Below, piece after piece: positions 17,934 through 26,264 of a stretch of 43,576 nucleotides of DNA (positions within the stretch are counted from its first letter, which is position 1; every line of letters starts with the position of its first letter). The notes below the pieces were generated by a model that saw only the letters and a list, made by a program, of their open reading frames with translations, was not told the origin of the DNA and did not search any database. The translations under genes and the position numbers were made by a program. The stretch is from Pseudomonas sp. AOB-7. Its GTDB lineage: Bacteria > Pseudomonadota > Gammaproteobacteria > Pseudomonadales > Pseudomonadaceae. The stretch lies in contig NZ_RFFK01000017.1 in assembly GCF_003696305.1 (NCBI RefSeq), positions 18,014 through 61,589 on the forward strand. The letters run 5' to 3'.

Positions 17934-18575
17934 CTAGATTCCGTACTCGGCGCGATAGGCTTGCACAGCCGGCAGATACTGCTTCAGTTCAGCATCCCCC
18001 GCCAGATATTCCAACACCTGCTCGAGTGACACGATGCTCACTACCGGCATGCCGAAGTCGCGCTCGACTTCCTGAATGGCGGACAGCTCGCCCTGGCCGC
18101 GCTCCTGGCGGTTCAGCGCGATCAGCGTGCCGGCGGCCTGGGCGCCCTGGCCCTGGATGATCTGCATCACCTCGCGGATCGCGGTGCCGGCGGTGATCAC
18201 GTCGTCGACGATCAGCACCCGGCCCTTGAGCGGCGCGCCGACCAGGGTGCCGCCCTCGCCGTGGTCCTTGGCTTCCTTGCGGTTGAAGCACCAGGGCAGG
18301 TCGCGGCCGTGGTGCTCGGCCAGCGCCACCGCGGTGGTCGCCGCCAGCGGGATGCCCTTGTAGGCCGGACCGAACAGCACGTCGAAGTCGATGCCGCTGT
18401 CGACGATGGCCGCGGCGTAGAAACGCCCCAGCTGGGCCAGCGCCAGGCCGCTGTCGAACAGCCCGGCGTTGAAGAAATAGGGGCTGGTGCGCCCGGACTT
18501 GAGGGTGAACTGACCGAAACGCAGCACCCCGCGTTCGATGGCAAAACGGATGAAATCGCGCTGGTACGCTTGCAT
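17934..18575 (-). CDS. pyrE: Orotate phosphoribosyltransferase
   Basis: This is a 213-residue enzyme of pyrimidine synthesis. It has the PRPP-binding loop VLIVDDVITAGTAIRE, the FNRKEAKDHGEGG flexible catalytic loop, and the N-terminal FTLKSGRTSPYFFNAG. It joins orotate and PRPP to give OMP. It is divergent from crc across 81 bp that contain a possible -10 (TATGAT on the minus strand, about 18630-18625). Confidence 0.97.
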   Translation of the reverse strand: MQAYQRDFIRFAIERGVLRFGQFTLKSGRTSPYFFNAGLFDSGLALAQLGRFYAAAIVDSGIDFDVLFGPAYKGIPLAATTAVALAEHHGRDLPWCFNRKEAKDHGEGGTLVGAPLKGRVLIVDDVITAGTAIREVMQIIQGQGAQAAGTLIALNRQERGQGELSAIQEVERDFGMPVVSIVSLEQVLEYLAGDAELKQYLPAVQAYRAEYGI

Positions 18576-18656
18576 GAAAAAGCCCCGGGCGGCACGGATT
18601 TAGCTAATTGAGATGAGCTCGGGTATCATACACGCACGTGTTTTTGGGGGCCATTT

Positions 18657-19436
18657 ATGCGGATCATCAGTGTGAACGTGAATGGTATTCAGGCTGCGGC
18701 CGAGCGAGGATTGCTCAGCTGGCTGCAAGCCCAGAATGCCGACGTGATCTGCCTGCAGGATACCCGTGCCTCCGCCTTTGAAATGGACGACCAAGCCTTC
18801 CAGCTGGATGGTTATTTCCTCTATGCATGCGATGGTGAAGTGCCCAGCCAAGGTGGCGTGGCACTCTATTCGCGGTTGCAACCCAAGGCGGTGATCAGCG
18901 GCCTCGGCTTTGAAATGGCCGACCGTTATGGGCGCTACCTGCAGGCCGATTTCGACAAGGTAAGTATCGCTACCCTGCTGCTGCCATCGGGGCGGGACAG
19001 CGACGAGAGCTTGAACCAGAAGTTCAAGTTCATGGACGACTTCACCCATTATCTGGACAAGCAACGGCGCAAGCGTCGCGAGTACATCTACTGCGGCTCA
19101 CTGCACGTGGCGCACCAGAAGCTGGACGTGAAGAACTGGCGCGACTGTCAGCAGTCGCCGGGCTTCCTCGCGCCCGAGCGCGCCTGGCTGGATGAGGTGA
19201 TCGGCAGCATGGGCTATGTCGACGCCCTGCGCGAAGTCAGCCGCGAAGGCGACCAGTTCAGCTGGTGGCCGGACAGCGAGCAGGCGGAAATGCTCAACCT
19301 GGGCTACCGCTTCGACTACCAGCTGCTCACCCCAGGCATGCGCCGCAGCGTGCGCACCGCGCGCCTGCCGCGCCAGCCGCGCTTCTCCCAGCATGCGCCG
19401 CTGATCGTCGACTACGACTGGATTCTCAGCGTCTGA
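18657..19436 (+). CDS. crc: Catabolite repression control protein Crc
   Basis: This 259-residue protein starts MRIISVNVNGIQAAAERGLL, as in P. aeruginosa Crc, and has the same length. It has an exonuclease III/EEP fold, but the catalytic positions are altered: LQDTR where the nuclease has LQETK, GSLHVAH where the nuclease has GDFN-like residues, and SQHAP in place of SDHAP. It is therefore expected to lack nuclease activity. The known family role is to stabilise Hfq on A-rich target mRNAs and so repress catabolic genes. It is divergent from pyrE, with GGGGG upstream of the ATG, and is closed by an intrinsic terminator. Confidence 0.96.
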   Translation: MRIISVNVNGIQAAAERGLLSWLQAQNADVICLQDTRASAFEMDDQAFQLDGYFLYACDGEVPSQGGVALYSRLQPKAVISGLGFEMADRYGRYLQADFDKVSIATLLLPSGRDSDESLNQKFKFMDDFTHYLDKQRRKRREYIYCGSLHVAHQKLDVKNWRDCQQSPGFLAPERAWLDEVIGSMGYVDALREVSREGDQFSWWPDSEQAEMLNLGYRFDYQLLTPGMRRSVRTARLPRQPRFSQHAPLIVDYDWILSV

Positions 19437-19447
19437 TCGACAGGTAG

Positions 19448-19476
19448 AAAAAAGCCGGCATCGCGCCGGCTTTTTT
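19448..19476. terminator. Bidirectional intrinsic terminator between crc and the DUF4870 gene
   Basis: AAGCCGGC (19452-19459) pairs with GCCGGCTT (19465-19472), flanked by A6 on the left and T6 on the right. It can therefore end both crc and the convergent minus-strand gene. Confidence 0.9.
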
Positions 19477-19489
19477 ATTGCGCCCGTGG

Positions 19490-19861
19490 CTACTTCAGCA
19501 GGCGCCAGGCGAAGGGATAGCGGTAAGCCTGGCCTTCGTTGGCCTTGATCCCGGCGATGATGGTCAGCACCAGCGCGGCGATGCCCAGCAGCACCAGCAG
19601 CGGGAAACCGATCACCACCACCATCAGGATGAAGCAGACCACCGCCGCCAGCGCCACGCTGATCTGAAAGTTCAGCGCCTCCTTGCCCTGGGCGTCGACG
19701 AAGGGATCGAGGTCCTTCTTGATCTGCCAGACGATCAGCGGGCCGAGCAGGTTGCCGAAGGGGAACACCAGGCCGAAAAAGGCGGCGAAGTGGCAGAACA
19801 TCGCCCATTGACGGGCTTCCTGGCTGGGCGTCGGAATCGGGGTTTGCGCGTCGTCGCTCAT
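19490..19861 (-). CDS. DUF4870 (Tic20-like) membrane protein
   Basis: This is a 123-residue protein. A short polar N-terminus is followed by three or four hydrophobic segments (about 20-48, 70-105) with the DUF4870 patterns HFAAFFGLVFPFGNLLGPLI and DAQGKEALNFQISV. It is an inner-membrane protein of unknown function. It starts 27 bases after rph on the same strand, so it is probably co-transcribed with it. The neighbourhood matches P. aeruginosa PA5333 as remembered. Confidence 0.85.
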   Translation of the reverse strand: MSDDAQTPIPTPSQEARQWAMFCHFAAFFGLVFPFGNLLGPLIVWQIKKDLDPFVDAQGKEALNFQISVALAAVVCFILMVVVIGFPLLVLLGIAALVLTIIAGIKANEGQAYRYPFAWRLLK

Positions 19862-19888
19862 GGTGGTGCTCCTTGCTCGGGGAAAAGG

Positions 19889-20608
19889 TCAGTCGGCCAG
19901 CGCCGCCTGCTGCAGTTCGAACAGCTCGCTCATGCCCTTCTGCGCCAGGGCCAGCATGGCGTTGAACTCGTGCGGCTGGAACGGCGCGCCTTCGGCGGTG
20001 CCCTGCACCTCGATGAAACCGCCGGCATTGGTCATCACCACGTTGAGGTCGGTCTCGGCGGCGGAGTCTTCCAGGTAGTCCAGATCGAGCACCGGCTCGC
20101 CCTGGTAGATGCCCACCGACACCGCGGCGATCATCTGCTTGAGCGGCTCGCCCTTGAGTGCGCCGCGCTTCTTCAGCACCTTCAGCGCGTCGATCAGGGC
20201 GACCATGGCGCCGGTGATCGAGGCGGTGCGGGTGCCGCCGTCAGCCTGGATCACGTCACAGTCGACGTACAGGGTGTTCTCGCCCAGCTTGCTCATGTCC
20301 AGCGCGGCGCGCAGCGAACGGCCGATCAGCCGCTGGATCTCCAGGGTGCGCCCGCCCTGCTTGCCGCGGCTGGCTTCGCGCTGGTTACGCTCGCCGGTGG
20401 CGCGCGGCAGCATGCCGTACTCGGCGGTCAGCCAGCCCTGGCCCTGGCCCTTGAGGAAACGCGGCACGCCGGACTCGACGCTGACCGTGCAGATCACCTT
20501 GGTGTCGCCGAACTCCACCAGTACCGAACCCTCGGCGTGCTTGGTGTAGTTGCGGGTGATGCGAATCGAGCGCAACTGATCGGCGGCGCGGCCACTGGGA
20601 CGTTTCAT
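19889..20608 (-). CDS. rph: Ribonuclease PH
   Basis: This is a 239-residue phosphorolytic 3'-5' exoribonuclease that trims tRNA precursors. It begins MKRPSGRAADQLRSIRI and contains FGDTKVICTVSVE, GRTLEIQRLIGRSLRAALD and DCDVIQADGGTRTASITGA, the catalytic phosphate- and RNA-binding segments. The ATG at 20608 gives the usual family length; an upstream in-frame extension to 20647 would begin within the -10 box and is rejected. It is divergent from yicC. Confidence 0.96.
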   Translation of the reverse strand: MKRPSGRAADQLRSIRITRNYTKHAEGSVLVEFGDTKVICTVSVESGVPRFLKGQGQGWLTAEYGMLPRATGERNQREASRGKQGGRTLEIQRLIGRSLRAALDMSKLGENTLYVDCDVIQADGGTRTASITGAMVALIDALKVLKKRGALKGEPLKQMIAAVSVGIYQGEPVLDLDYLEDSAAETDLNVVMTNAGGFIEVQGTAEGAPFQPHEFNAMLALAQKGMSELFELQQAALAD

Positions 20609-20645
20609 CGGGACAATACCTACTTCTTGAGTGAAATCTGCCCGC

Positions 20646-20651
20646 ATTATA
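20646..20651 (-). promoter_or_regulatory. -10 element of the rph promoter
   Basis: On the minus strand this is a perfect TATAAT, 38 bases upstream of the rph ATG. The -35 is poor (TGTCGC at 17 bp). Confidence 0.55.
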
Positions 20652-20681
20652 GGGGCCCGGCGGCACAGGCGACATGCCGAA

Positions 20682-20711
20682 TTGGGTAGGGCCGACGCAC
20701 TGCGCTACAAT
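20682..20711 (+). promoter_or_regulatory. Candidate sigma70 promoter for yicC
   Basis: TTGGGT (20682-20687), an 18-bp spacer and TACAAT (20706-20711), 38 bases before the yicC ATG. Confidence 0.5.
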
Positions 20712-20748
20712 CGCCCGCCTTTCGAGCCGACTTTCCGAGAGGTACCCC

Positions 20749-21612
20749 ATGGTTCACAGCATGACGGCCTTCGCCCGCTGCGAGCAGGCAACCGCGCACG
20801 GCACCCTGAGCTGGGAGCTGCGCTCGGTCAACCACCGTTACCTGGAACCGCACCTGCGCCTGCCAGACGCCTTCCGCGACCTCGAAGGCGCGGTGCGCGA
20901 AGCCCTGCGCCAGAGCCTGTCGCGCGGCAAGGTGGAATGCACCCTGCGCTTCGCCGAGGACAATGCCGGCAAGCCGCTGCAGGTCGACGGCGAGCGCGCC
21001 CGCCAACTGATCGCCGCCGCCGAGCAGGTCGCCGCGCTGATCCAGCAACCGGCGCCGCTCAACCCGCTGGAAGTGCTGGGCTGGCCCGGCGTGCTGGTGG
21101 CCGACGCCGCCGACCCGCAGGCGCTGAATGCCGCCGCCCTGGCGCTGTTCGACCAGGCGCTGGGCGAGCTCAAGGCCGGCCGCGCCCGCGAAGGCGCCGA
21201 ACTGGCCAAGCTATTGGGTGAGCGCCTGGACGCCATCCTCGCCGAGGTCGCCGCATTGCGCGAGCTGGTGCCGCAGATGCTCGCCGCTCAGCGCGCCAAG
21301 ATCGAGACCCGTTTCGCCGAACTGCAGGCCGAACTCGACCCGCAGCGCCTGGAGCAGGAGCTGGTGCTGCTGGCGCAGAAGAGCGACGTCGCCGAGGAAC
21401 TGGATCGCCTGAGTACCCACGTCAGTGAGGTGCGCCGGGTGCTCAAGGCCGGCGGCGCCGCCGGCCGGCGCCTGGATTTCCTCATGCAGGAACTCAACCG
21501 CGAGGCCAACACCCTCGGCTCCAAGGCGTTCGATACGCGCAGCACCCAGGCCGCGGTCAATTTGAAAGTCCTGATCGAGCAGATGCGCGAACAGGTACAG
21601 AACATCGAGTAA
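20749..21612 (+). CDS. yicC: YicC family endoribonuclease
   Basis: This is a 287-residue protein. The N-terminal YicC domain MVHSMTAFARCEQATAHGTL is followed by LRSVNHRYLEPHLRLP. The C-terminal DUF1732 part contains RRLDFLMQELNREANTLGSK. The family was recently shown to act as an endoribonuclease in E. coli, also implicated in stress survival. The ATG at 20749 has GAGAGG upstream. gmk follows after 41 bases, an arrangement conserved in many proteobacteria. Confidence 0.94.
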   Translation: MVHSMTAFARCEQATAHGTLSWELRSVNHRYLEPHLRLPDAFRDLEGAVREALRQSLSRGKVECTLRFAEDNAGKPLQVDGERARQLIAAAEQVAALIQQPAPLNPLEVLGWPGVLVADAADPQALNAAALALFDQALGELKAGRAREGAELAKLLGERLDAILAEVAALRELVPQMLAAQRAKIETRFAELQAELDPQRLEQELVLLAQKSDVAEELDRLSTHVSEVRRVLKAGGAAGRRLDFLMQELNREANTLGSKAFDTRSTQAAVNLKVLIEQMREQVQNIE

Positions 21613-21653
21613 GCCGCTGCTAGGCTTCGCATAACGTTTTCCGGGAAGCATCC

Positions 21654-22274
21654 ATGACCGTCACCACCGGTACCCTCTATATCGTTTCCGCGCCCTCCGG
21701 CGCCGGCAAGACCAGCCTGGTCAAGGCGCTGATCGACAGCGAGGCGCAGATTCGCGTGTCGGTGTCGCACACCACCCGCGCCATGCGTCCGGGCGAGCAG
21801 GACGGAGTCAACTACCACTTCGTCGACCACGCCCAGTTCAACGCCATGCTCGAGCGCAGCGAGTTCCTCGAGCATGCTCAGGTCTTCGACAACCTCTACG
21901 GCACCTCGCAGCGCTGGGTCGAGCAGACCCTGGCCGCGGGCTTCGACCTGATCCTGGAAATCGACTGGCAGGGCGCGCAGCAGGTGCGCCGGCTGATGCC
22001 GCAGGCCAAATCCATCTTCATCCTGCCGCCGACTCAGGAAGCGCTGCGCCACCGCCTGACCAACCGTGGCCAGGACAGCGGCGAGATCATCGAGCGGCGC
22101 ATGCGCGAGGCGGTCAGCGAGATGAGCCACTACGTCGAGTACGACTACCTGGTGATCAACGACGATTTCGCCCACGCCCTGAGCGACCTCAAGGCGATTT
22201 TCCGCAGCAACCAGTTGCGCCAGGAAACCCAGCAGCAGCGCCACGCCGGTCTGCTCAGCGAGTTGCTGGCCTGA
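21654..22274 (+). CDS. gmk: Guanylate kinase
   Basis: This 206-residue enzyme has a P-loop in SAPSGAGKTSLVKAL, the GMP-binding region SHTTRAMRPGEQDGVNYHFV and EFLEHAQVFDNLYGTS, and the adenine-side segment RRMREAVSEMSHY. It phosphorylates GMP to GDP. Preceding (p)ppGpp-pathway genes (rpoZ, spoT) fits a guanine-nucleotide theme. A terminator-like hairpin with T6 follows. Confidence 0.97.
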   Translation: MTVTTGTLYIVSAPSGAGKTSLVKALIDSEAQIRVSVSHTTRAMRPGEQDGVNYHFVDHAQFNAMLERSEFLEHAQVFDNLYGTSQRWVEQTLAAGFDLILEIDWQGAQQVRRLMPQAKSIFILPPTQEALRHRLTNRGQDSGEIIERRMREAVSEMSHYVEYDYLVINDDFAHALSDLKAIFRSNQLRQETQQQRHAGLLSELLA

Positions 22275-22307
22275 CCCGGCGCGCGCCGCCTGACGGTGGC
22301 GCCGCAG

Positions 22308-22342
22308 AAAATCAGCGCTTCCATTGTCGCTGGTGATTTTTT
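22308..22342 (+). terminator. Terminator after gmk
   Basis: AAAATCAGCG pairs imperfectly (2-base bulge) with CGCTGGTGATTTT and is followed by a run of six T residues. It lies about 30 bases after the gmk stop. A weak rpoZ promoter (TTGTCG at 22324, TATTCA at 22347, 17-bp spacer) overlaps it. Confidence 0.55.
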
Positions 22343-22404
22343 AGACTATTCAGTCCGCTCGCCCGCTCGGGCCAAGCCTATCCGCACAAGTTACGAGGAA
22401 CACC

Positions 22405-22668
22405 ATGGCTCGCGTTACCGTCGAAGATTGCCTGGACAACGTTGATAACCGCTTCGAACTGGTCATGCTCGCGACCAAGCGTTCGCGCCAGCTGGCCACC
22501 GGCGGCAAAGAGCCGAAAGTGGCCTGGGAAAACGACAAGCCCACCGTCGTCGCCCTGCGCGAAATCGCCGCCGGCCTGGTGGACTACGAAGTGGTCGCCC
22601 AGGAAGACATCGTCGAAGAAGAACCGCTGTTCGCCGCCTTCGAGGAAGAGGCCAACGAGCCTCTGTAA
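22405..22668 (+). CDS. rpoZ: RNA polymerase omega subunit
   Basis: This 87-residue protein begins MARVTVEDCLDNVDNRFELV, has the conserved LATKRSRQLATGG and ends in an acidic tail. It aids assembly of beta-prime and forms part of ppGpp site 1. Immediately upstream of spoT (63-base gap), the classical rpoZ-spoT operon. Confidence 0.97.
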   Translation: MARVTVEDCLDNVDNRFELVMLATKRSRQLATGGKEPKVAWENDKPTVVALREIAAGLVDYEVVAQEDIVEEEPLFAAFEEEANEPL

Positions 22669-22731
22669 ACCGATGAAGCCGGGTCGAAGTCGCGCGGCGC
22701 AGAGCCACGGCTGCCAACGGGGGAACCTCCC

Positions 22732-24843
22732 ATGGCTGGCATAGACGCTCTCGCCGACCGACTTTCGGCCTACCTCGGCCACGACCAGGTCAACCTGGTC
22801 CGCCGCGCCTACTTCTACGCCGAACAGGCGCACGATGGCCAGCGCCGCCGCAGCGGCGAAGCCTACGTGACCCACCCGCTGGCCGTGGCCAGCATTCTCG
22901 CCGACATGCACATGGACCATCAGAGCCTGATGGCCGCCATGCTGCACGACGTCATCGAAGACACCGGCATCGCCAAGGAAGCGCTCAACGCGCAGTTCGG
23001 CGAGACCGTGGCCGAACTGGTCGACGGGGTCAGCAAGCTGACCCAGATGAACTTCGAGACCAAGGCCGAGGCGCAGGCCGAGAACTTCCAGAAGATGGCC
23101 ATGGCCATGGCCCGCGACATCCGCGTGATCCTGGTCAAGCTCGCCGACCGCCTGCACAACATGCGCACCCTCGATGCCATGCCGCACGAGAAAAGCCGGC
23201 GCATCGCCAAGGAAACCCTGGAAATCTACGCGCCCATCGCCAACCGCCTGGGCATGCACGCCATGCGCGTGGAGTTCGAGGATCTGGGCTTCAAGGCCAT
23301 GCACCCGATGCGCTCCGAGCGCATCCGCGCCGCCGTGCGCCGCGCTCGGGGCAACCGCAAGGAAATCGTCAACAAGATCGAGGAGTCGATCAAGGCCTGC
23401 CTGCAGCGCGAAGGCATGGAGGGCGAGGTGCTCGGCCGCGAGAAGCACCTCTACAGCATCTACCAGAAGATGCGCGGCAAGCGCCGGGCGTTCAACGAGA
23501 TCATGGACGTCTACGCCTTCCGCATCATCGTCGACAAGGTCGACACCTGCTACCGCGTGCTCGGCGCCGTGCACAACCTGTACAAGCCCCTGCCCGGCCG
23601 CTTCAAGGACTACATCGCGATTCCCAAGGCCAACGGCTACCAGTCGCTGCACACCACGCTGTTCGGCATGCACGGCGTGCCCATCGAGATCCAGATTCGC
23701 ACCCGCGAGATGGAGGAGATGGCCAACAACGGCATCGCCGCGCACTGGCTGTACAAGTCCAACGAGGACGAAACGCCCAAGGGCAACCACGCCCGGGCAC
23801 GGCAGTGGGTCAAGGGCGTGCTGGAGCTGCAGCAGCGCGCCGGCAACTCGCTGGAATTTATCGAGAGCGTGAAGATCGACCTGTTCCCCGACGAGGTCTA
23901 CGTGTTCACGCCCAAGGGCCGCATCATGGAGCTGCCGAAGGGCTCCACCGCGGTCGACTTCGCCTACGCGGTGCACACCGACGTCGGCAACACCTGCATC
24001 GCCTGCCGCATCAACCGCCGCCTGGCGCCGCTGTCGCAGGCGCTGGAGAGCGGCTCGACGGTGGAAATCGTCACCGCACCGGGCGCGCGGCCCAACCCGG
24101 CCTGGCTCAACTTCGTGGTCACCGGCAAGGCACGCACCCATATCCGCCACGCCCTCAAGCAGCAGCGCCGCTCGGAATCCATCAGCCTCGGCGAGCGCCT
24201 GCTGAACAAGGTGCTGGCCAGCTTCGACACGCACCTGGAGAAGATCGCCCCCGAGCGTGTGCAGGCCGTGCTCGGCGAGTACCGCCAGGAGGTCATCGAG
24301 GACCTGCTCGAAGACATCGGCCTGGGCAACCGCATGGCCTACGTGGTGGCCCGCCGCCTGCTGGCCGAAAGTGGCGACGAGACCCTGCCGAGCAGCGAGG
24401 GGCCGCTGGCCATTCGCGGCACCGAGGGCCTGGTGCTGAGCTACGCCAAATGCTGCACACCTATCCCAGGCGATCCCATCGTCGGCCACCTGTCGGCCGG
24501 CAAGGGCATGGTGGTGCACATGGAAAGCTGCCGCAACATCGTCGATATCCGCCACAACCCGGAGAAATGCATCCAGCTCAACTGGGCCAAGGATGTCACC
24601 GGCGAGTTCAACGTCGAACTGCGCGTCGAGCTGGAGCACCAGCGCGGCCTGATCGCCCTGTTGGCCAGCAGCGTCAACGCCGCCGACGGCAACATCGAGA
24701 AGATCAGCATGGACGAACGCGACGGCCGCATCAGCGTGGTGCAACTGGTGGTCAGCGTGCATGACCGCGTGCACCTGGCCCGGGTGATCAAGAAGCTGCG
24801 CGCGATCAAGGGCGTGATGCGTATCACCCGGGTGCGCGCCTAG
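22732..24843 (+). CDS. spoT: Bifunctional (p)ppGpp synthetase/hydrolase SpoT
   Basis: This is a 703-residue Rel/Spo homolog. The hydrolase HD domain has HDVIEDT (His72-Asp73). The synthetase domain (about 230-345) has the RFKD motif and IPKANGYQSLHT, the RxKD form of bifunctional enzymes rather than the ExDD of RelA. TGS (about 385-445, DEVYVFTPKGRIMELPKG), the helical and Cys-containing region (KCCTPIPGD) and a C-terminal ACT domain (about 625-703) complete the chain. The length is typical. It balances ppGpp in response to carbon, fatty-acid and other starvation. It is followed by ridA. Confidence 0.97.
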   Translation: MAGIDALADRLSAYLGHDQVNLVRRAYFYAEQAHDGQRRRSGEAYVTHPLAVASILADMHMDHQSLMAAMLHDVIEDTGIAKEALNAQFGETVAELVDGVSKLTQMNFETKAEAQAENFQKMAMAMARDIRVILVKLADRLHNMRTLDAMPHEKSRRIAKETLEIYAPIANRLGMHAMRVEFEDLGFKAMHPMRSERIRAAVRRARGNRKEIVNKIEESIKACLQREGMEGEVLGREKHLYSIYQKMRGKRRAFNEIMDVYAFRIIVDKVDTCYRVLGAVHNLYKPLPGRFKDYIAIPKANGYQSLHTTLFGMHGVPIEIQIRTREMEEMANNGIAAHWLYKSNEDETPKGNHARARQWVKGVLELQQRAGNSLEFIESVKIDLFPDEVYVFTPKGRIMELPKGSTAVDFAYAVHTDVGNTCIACRINRRLAPLSQALESGSTVEIVTAPGARPNPAWLNFVVTGKARTHIRHALKQQRRSESISLGERLLNKVLASFDTHLEKIAPERVQAVLGEYRQEVIEDLLEDIGLGNRMAYVVARRLLAESGDETLPSSEGPLAIRGTEGLVLSYAKCCTPIPGDPIVGHLSAGKGMVVHMESCRNIVDIRHNPEKCIQLNWAKDVTGEFNVELRVELEHQRGLIALLASSVNAADGNIEKISMDERDGRISVVQLVVSVHDRVHLARVIKKLRAIKGVMRITRVRA

Positions 24844-24861
24844 CGCCAGCGACAAATTTCA

Positions 24862-24943
24862 AGCTGCAAGCGACAAGCACCAGCCGGTTTCTTGAGCCTG
24901 CCATTTGCAGCCTGTAGCCTGACAGCCGCCTTTACTTGCAGCT
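24862..24943. repeat. Inverted repeat AGCTGCAAG ... CTTGCAGCT between spoT and ridA
   Basis: AGCTGCAAG (24862-24870) and CTTGCAGCT (24935-24943) are perfect 9-bp arms about 64 bp apart, with further CAAGC/GCTTG words around them. It resembles the dispersed 'caagctgcaagcgacaag' intergenic repeats of pseudomonads. No gene in 24844-24985. Confidence 0.45.
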
Positions 24944-24985
24944 CGAGGCCCATGGCTTGAAGCTGCCTTTTCCAAGGAGCGATTC

Positions 24986-25366
24986 ATGAGCAAGACCGTC
25001 ATCACCAGCGACAAGGCCCCGGCCGCCATCGGCACCTACTCCCAGGCGATCAAGGCCGGCAACACCCTCTACATGTCCGGACAGATCCCGCTGGACCCGG
25101 TCAGCATGGAGCTGGTCGAAGGCTTCGAGGCGCAGACCGTGCAGGTGTTCGAGAACCTCAAGGCGGTGGCCGAAGCCGCCGGCGGCTCGTTCAAGGACAT
25201 CGTCAAGCTGAACATCTTCCTCACCGACCTCTCCCACTTCGCCAAGGTCAACGAAGTCATGGGCCGCTACTTCGAGCAGCCCTACCCGGCCCGTGCCGCC
25301 ATCGGCGTGGCCGCCCTGCCGCGCGGCGCGCAGGTGGAAATGGACGCTATTCTGGTTCTCGAGTAA
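24986..25366 (+). CDS. ridA: RidA family reactive enamine/imine deaminase
   Basis: This is a 126-residue YjgF/YER057c/UK114 protein. It has GTYSQAIKAGNTLYMSGQIP near the N-terminus and the C-terminal PYPARAAIGVAALPRGAQVE that carries the catalytic Arg. It hydrolyses 2-aminoacrylate and related enamines made by PLP enzymes. Start: ATG after AAGGAG. It sits downstream of spoT as in many gammaproteobacteria. Confidence 0.95.
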   Translation: MSKTVITSDKAPAAIGTYSQAIKAGNTLYMSGQIPLDPVSMELVEGFEAQTVQVFENLKAVAEAAGGSFKDIVKLNIFLTDLSHFAKVNEVMGRYFEQPYPARAAIGVAALPRGAQVEMDAILVLE

Positions 25367-25423
25367 GTCCTGCGGCGGGGCCCGCTGCCCCGCCCTCTCT
25401 TCCCGCCCGGCATGGAGACCGCC

Positions 25424-26155
25424 ATGCGCCTGCTTTCCCTGCTGCTGTGCAGCGCCCTGCTGGTCGGCTGCGCCGGCACCCCGAGCAACGACCCGAGCGG
25501 CACCTGGATCAACCAGGCGGCCATCGACGCCGCGCGCGAAAGCGGCCGCCTGCGCGAGGCGCTGCTGGCCTACGGGCCGAACCTGGAATGGCAGATCGAC
25601 CCCGAGCGCCAGCAGGCCAGCTACAGCAACGGTTTCGAACTGGCCGAAGGGCGCCTGCAGGCGGCCGGCGACGGGCGCTGGCAGGTGACCTTCTACGGCG
25701 ACTACCAGGAGCAGCTGAGCCTGCACGGCGGCCAGCTGACCCAGGTGGCCAGCGGCTACTGGCCGGAGCAGCGCTTCGCCCGCAGTGCCGGCCAGAGCAA
25801 CGGCGCGCCGCTGGGCAGCAGCTTCGAGCAGGCGCTGTACCGCGACTACCTCGGCGGCGACTGGCTGATCGCCGAGGGCCTGGGCCAGGGCGGCCTGGTG
25901 CGTTTCGCCGCCGACGGCCAGGTCCAGGGCCTGCCCGGCGCCGAACGCTTCGCCCTGTGCCTGGCCGGCGACTGCGCGGCGATGAGCGGCGAGCACGACA
26001 GCCTGTGGCTGCAGGCAGGCGACCAGGGCAGCCCCTGGCTGTTCGTCCACGAGGGCGACCAGCTGCGCATCTTCGAGGCGCACAACCGCGCCCAGTTCGA
26101 CGAGATGCCCGAGTACCAGCCCGGCCCGCAGCGCTGGCTGCTCAGGCGGCGCTGA
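25424..26155 (+). CDS. Conserved outer-membrane-type lipoprotein of unknown function
   Basis: This is a 243-residue protein. Signal peptide II is present: MRLLSLLLCSALLVGCAG, lipobox LVGC with Cys16. Residue +2 is Ala, consistent with outer-membrane sorting. The mature part is rich in Gly, Trp, Tyr and Gln, with alternating hydrophobic residues suggesting beta-strands (WQVTFYGDYQEQLSLHGGQL). ATG 25424 is chosen over 25412 because GGAG falls at the right distance before it. No domain recognised. A similar gene follows ridA in P. aeruginosa (PA5340 region, from memory). Confidence 0.8.
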   Translation: MRLLSLLLCSALLVGCAGTPSNDPSGTWINQAAIDAARESGRLREALLAYGPNLEWQIDPERQQASYSNGFELAEGRLQAAGDGRWQVTFYGDYQEQLSLHGGQLTQVASGYWPEQRFARSAGQSNGAPLGSSFEQALYRDYLGGDWLIAEGLGQGGLVRFAADGQVQGLPGAERFALCLAGDCAAMSGEHDSLWLQAGDQGSPWLFVHEGDQLRIFEAHNRAQFDEMPEYQPGPQRWLLRRR

Positions 26156-26196
26156 GCGGCGTCGCGGCGATCGCCGGCAAGCTGGCTGCCACCTAG

Positions 26197-26213
26197 CCCG
26201 GATGCGATCCGGG
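26197..26213. repeat. REP-like hairpin CCCGGAT-GCG-ATCCGGG
   Basis: This perfect 7-bp stem with a 3-base loop, preceded by TAG, is the common pseudomonad 'tagcccggatg.aatccgggA' intergenic word. It is followed at about 26232-26250 by a related GCCGGATTGCATCCG segment. Lies between convergent genes and may terminate both. Confidence 0.6.
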
Positions 26214-26264
26214 ACTGTGGCGGCAGGCAATTGCCGGATTGCATCCGCACCAGCCGCCCCCCCT

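Noticed and set aside
18657..19436. Annotation of crc as an active exonuclease III
   Set aside because: Catalytic positions are substituted and the sequence matches Crc over its whole length.
24844..24985. Small RNA or tRNA between spoT and ridA
   Set aside because: Only a dispersed inverted repeat is visible; no cloverleaf or terminator was found.
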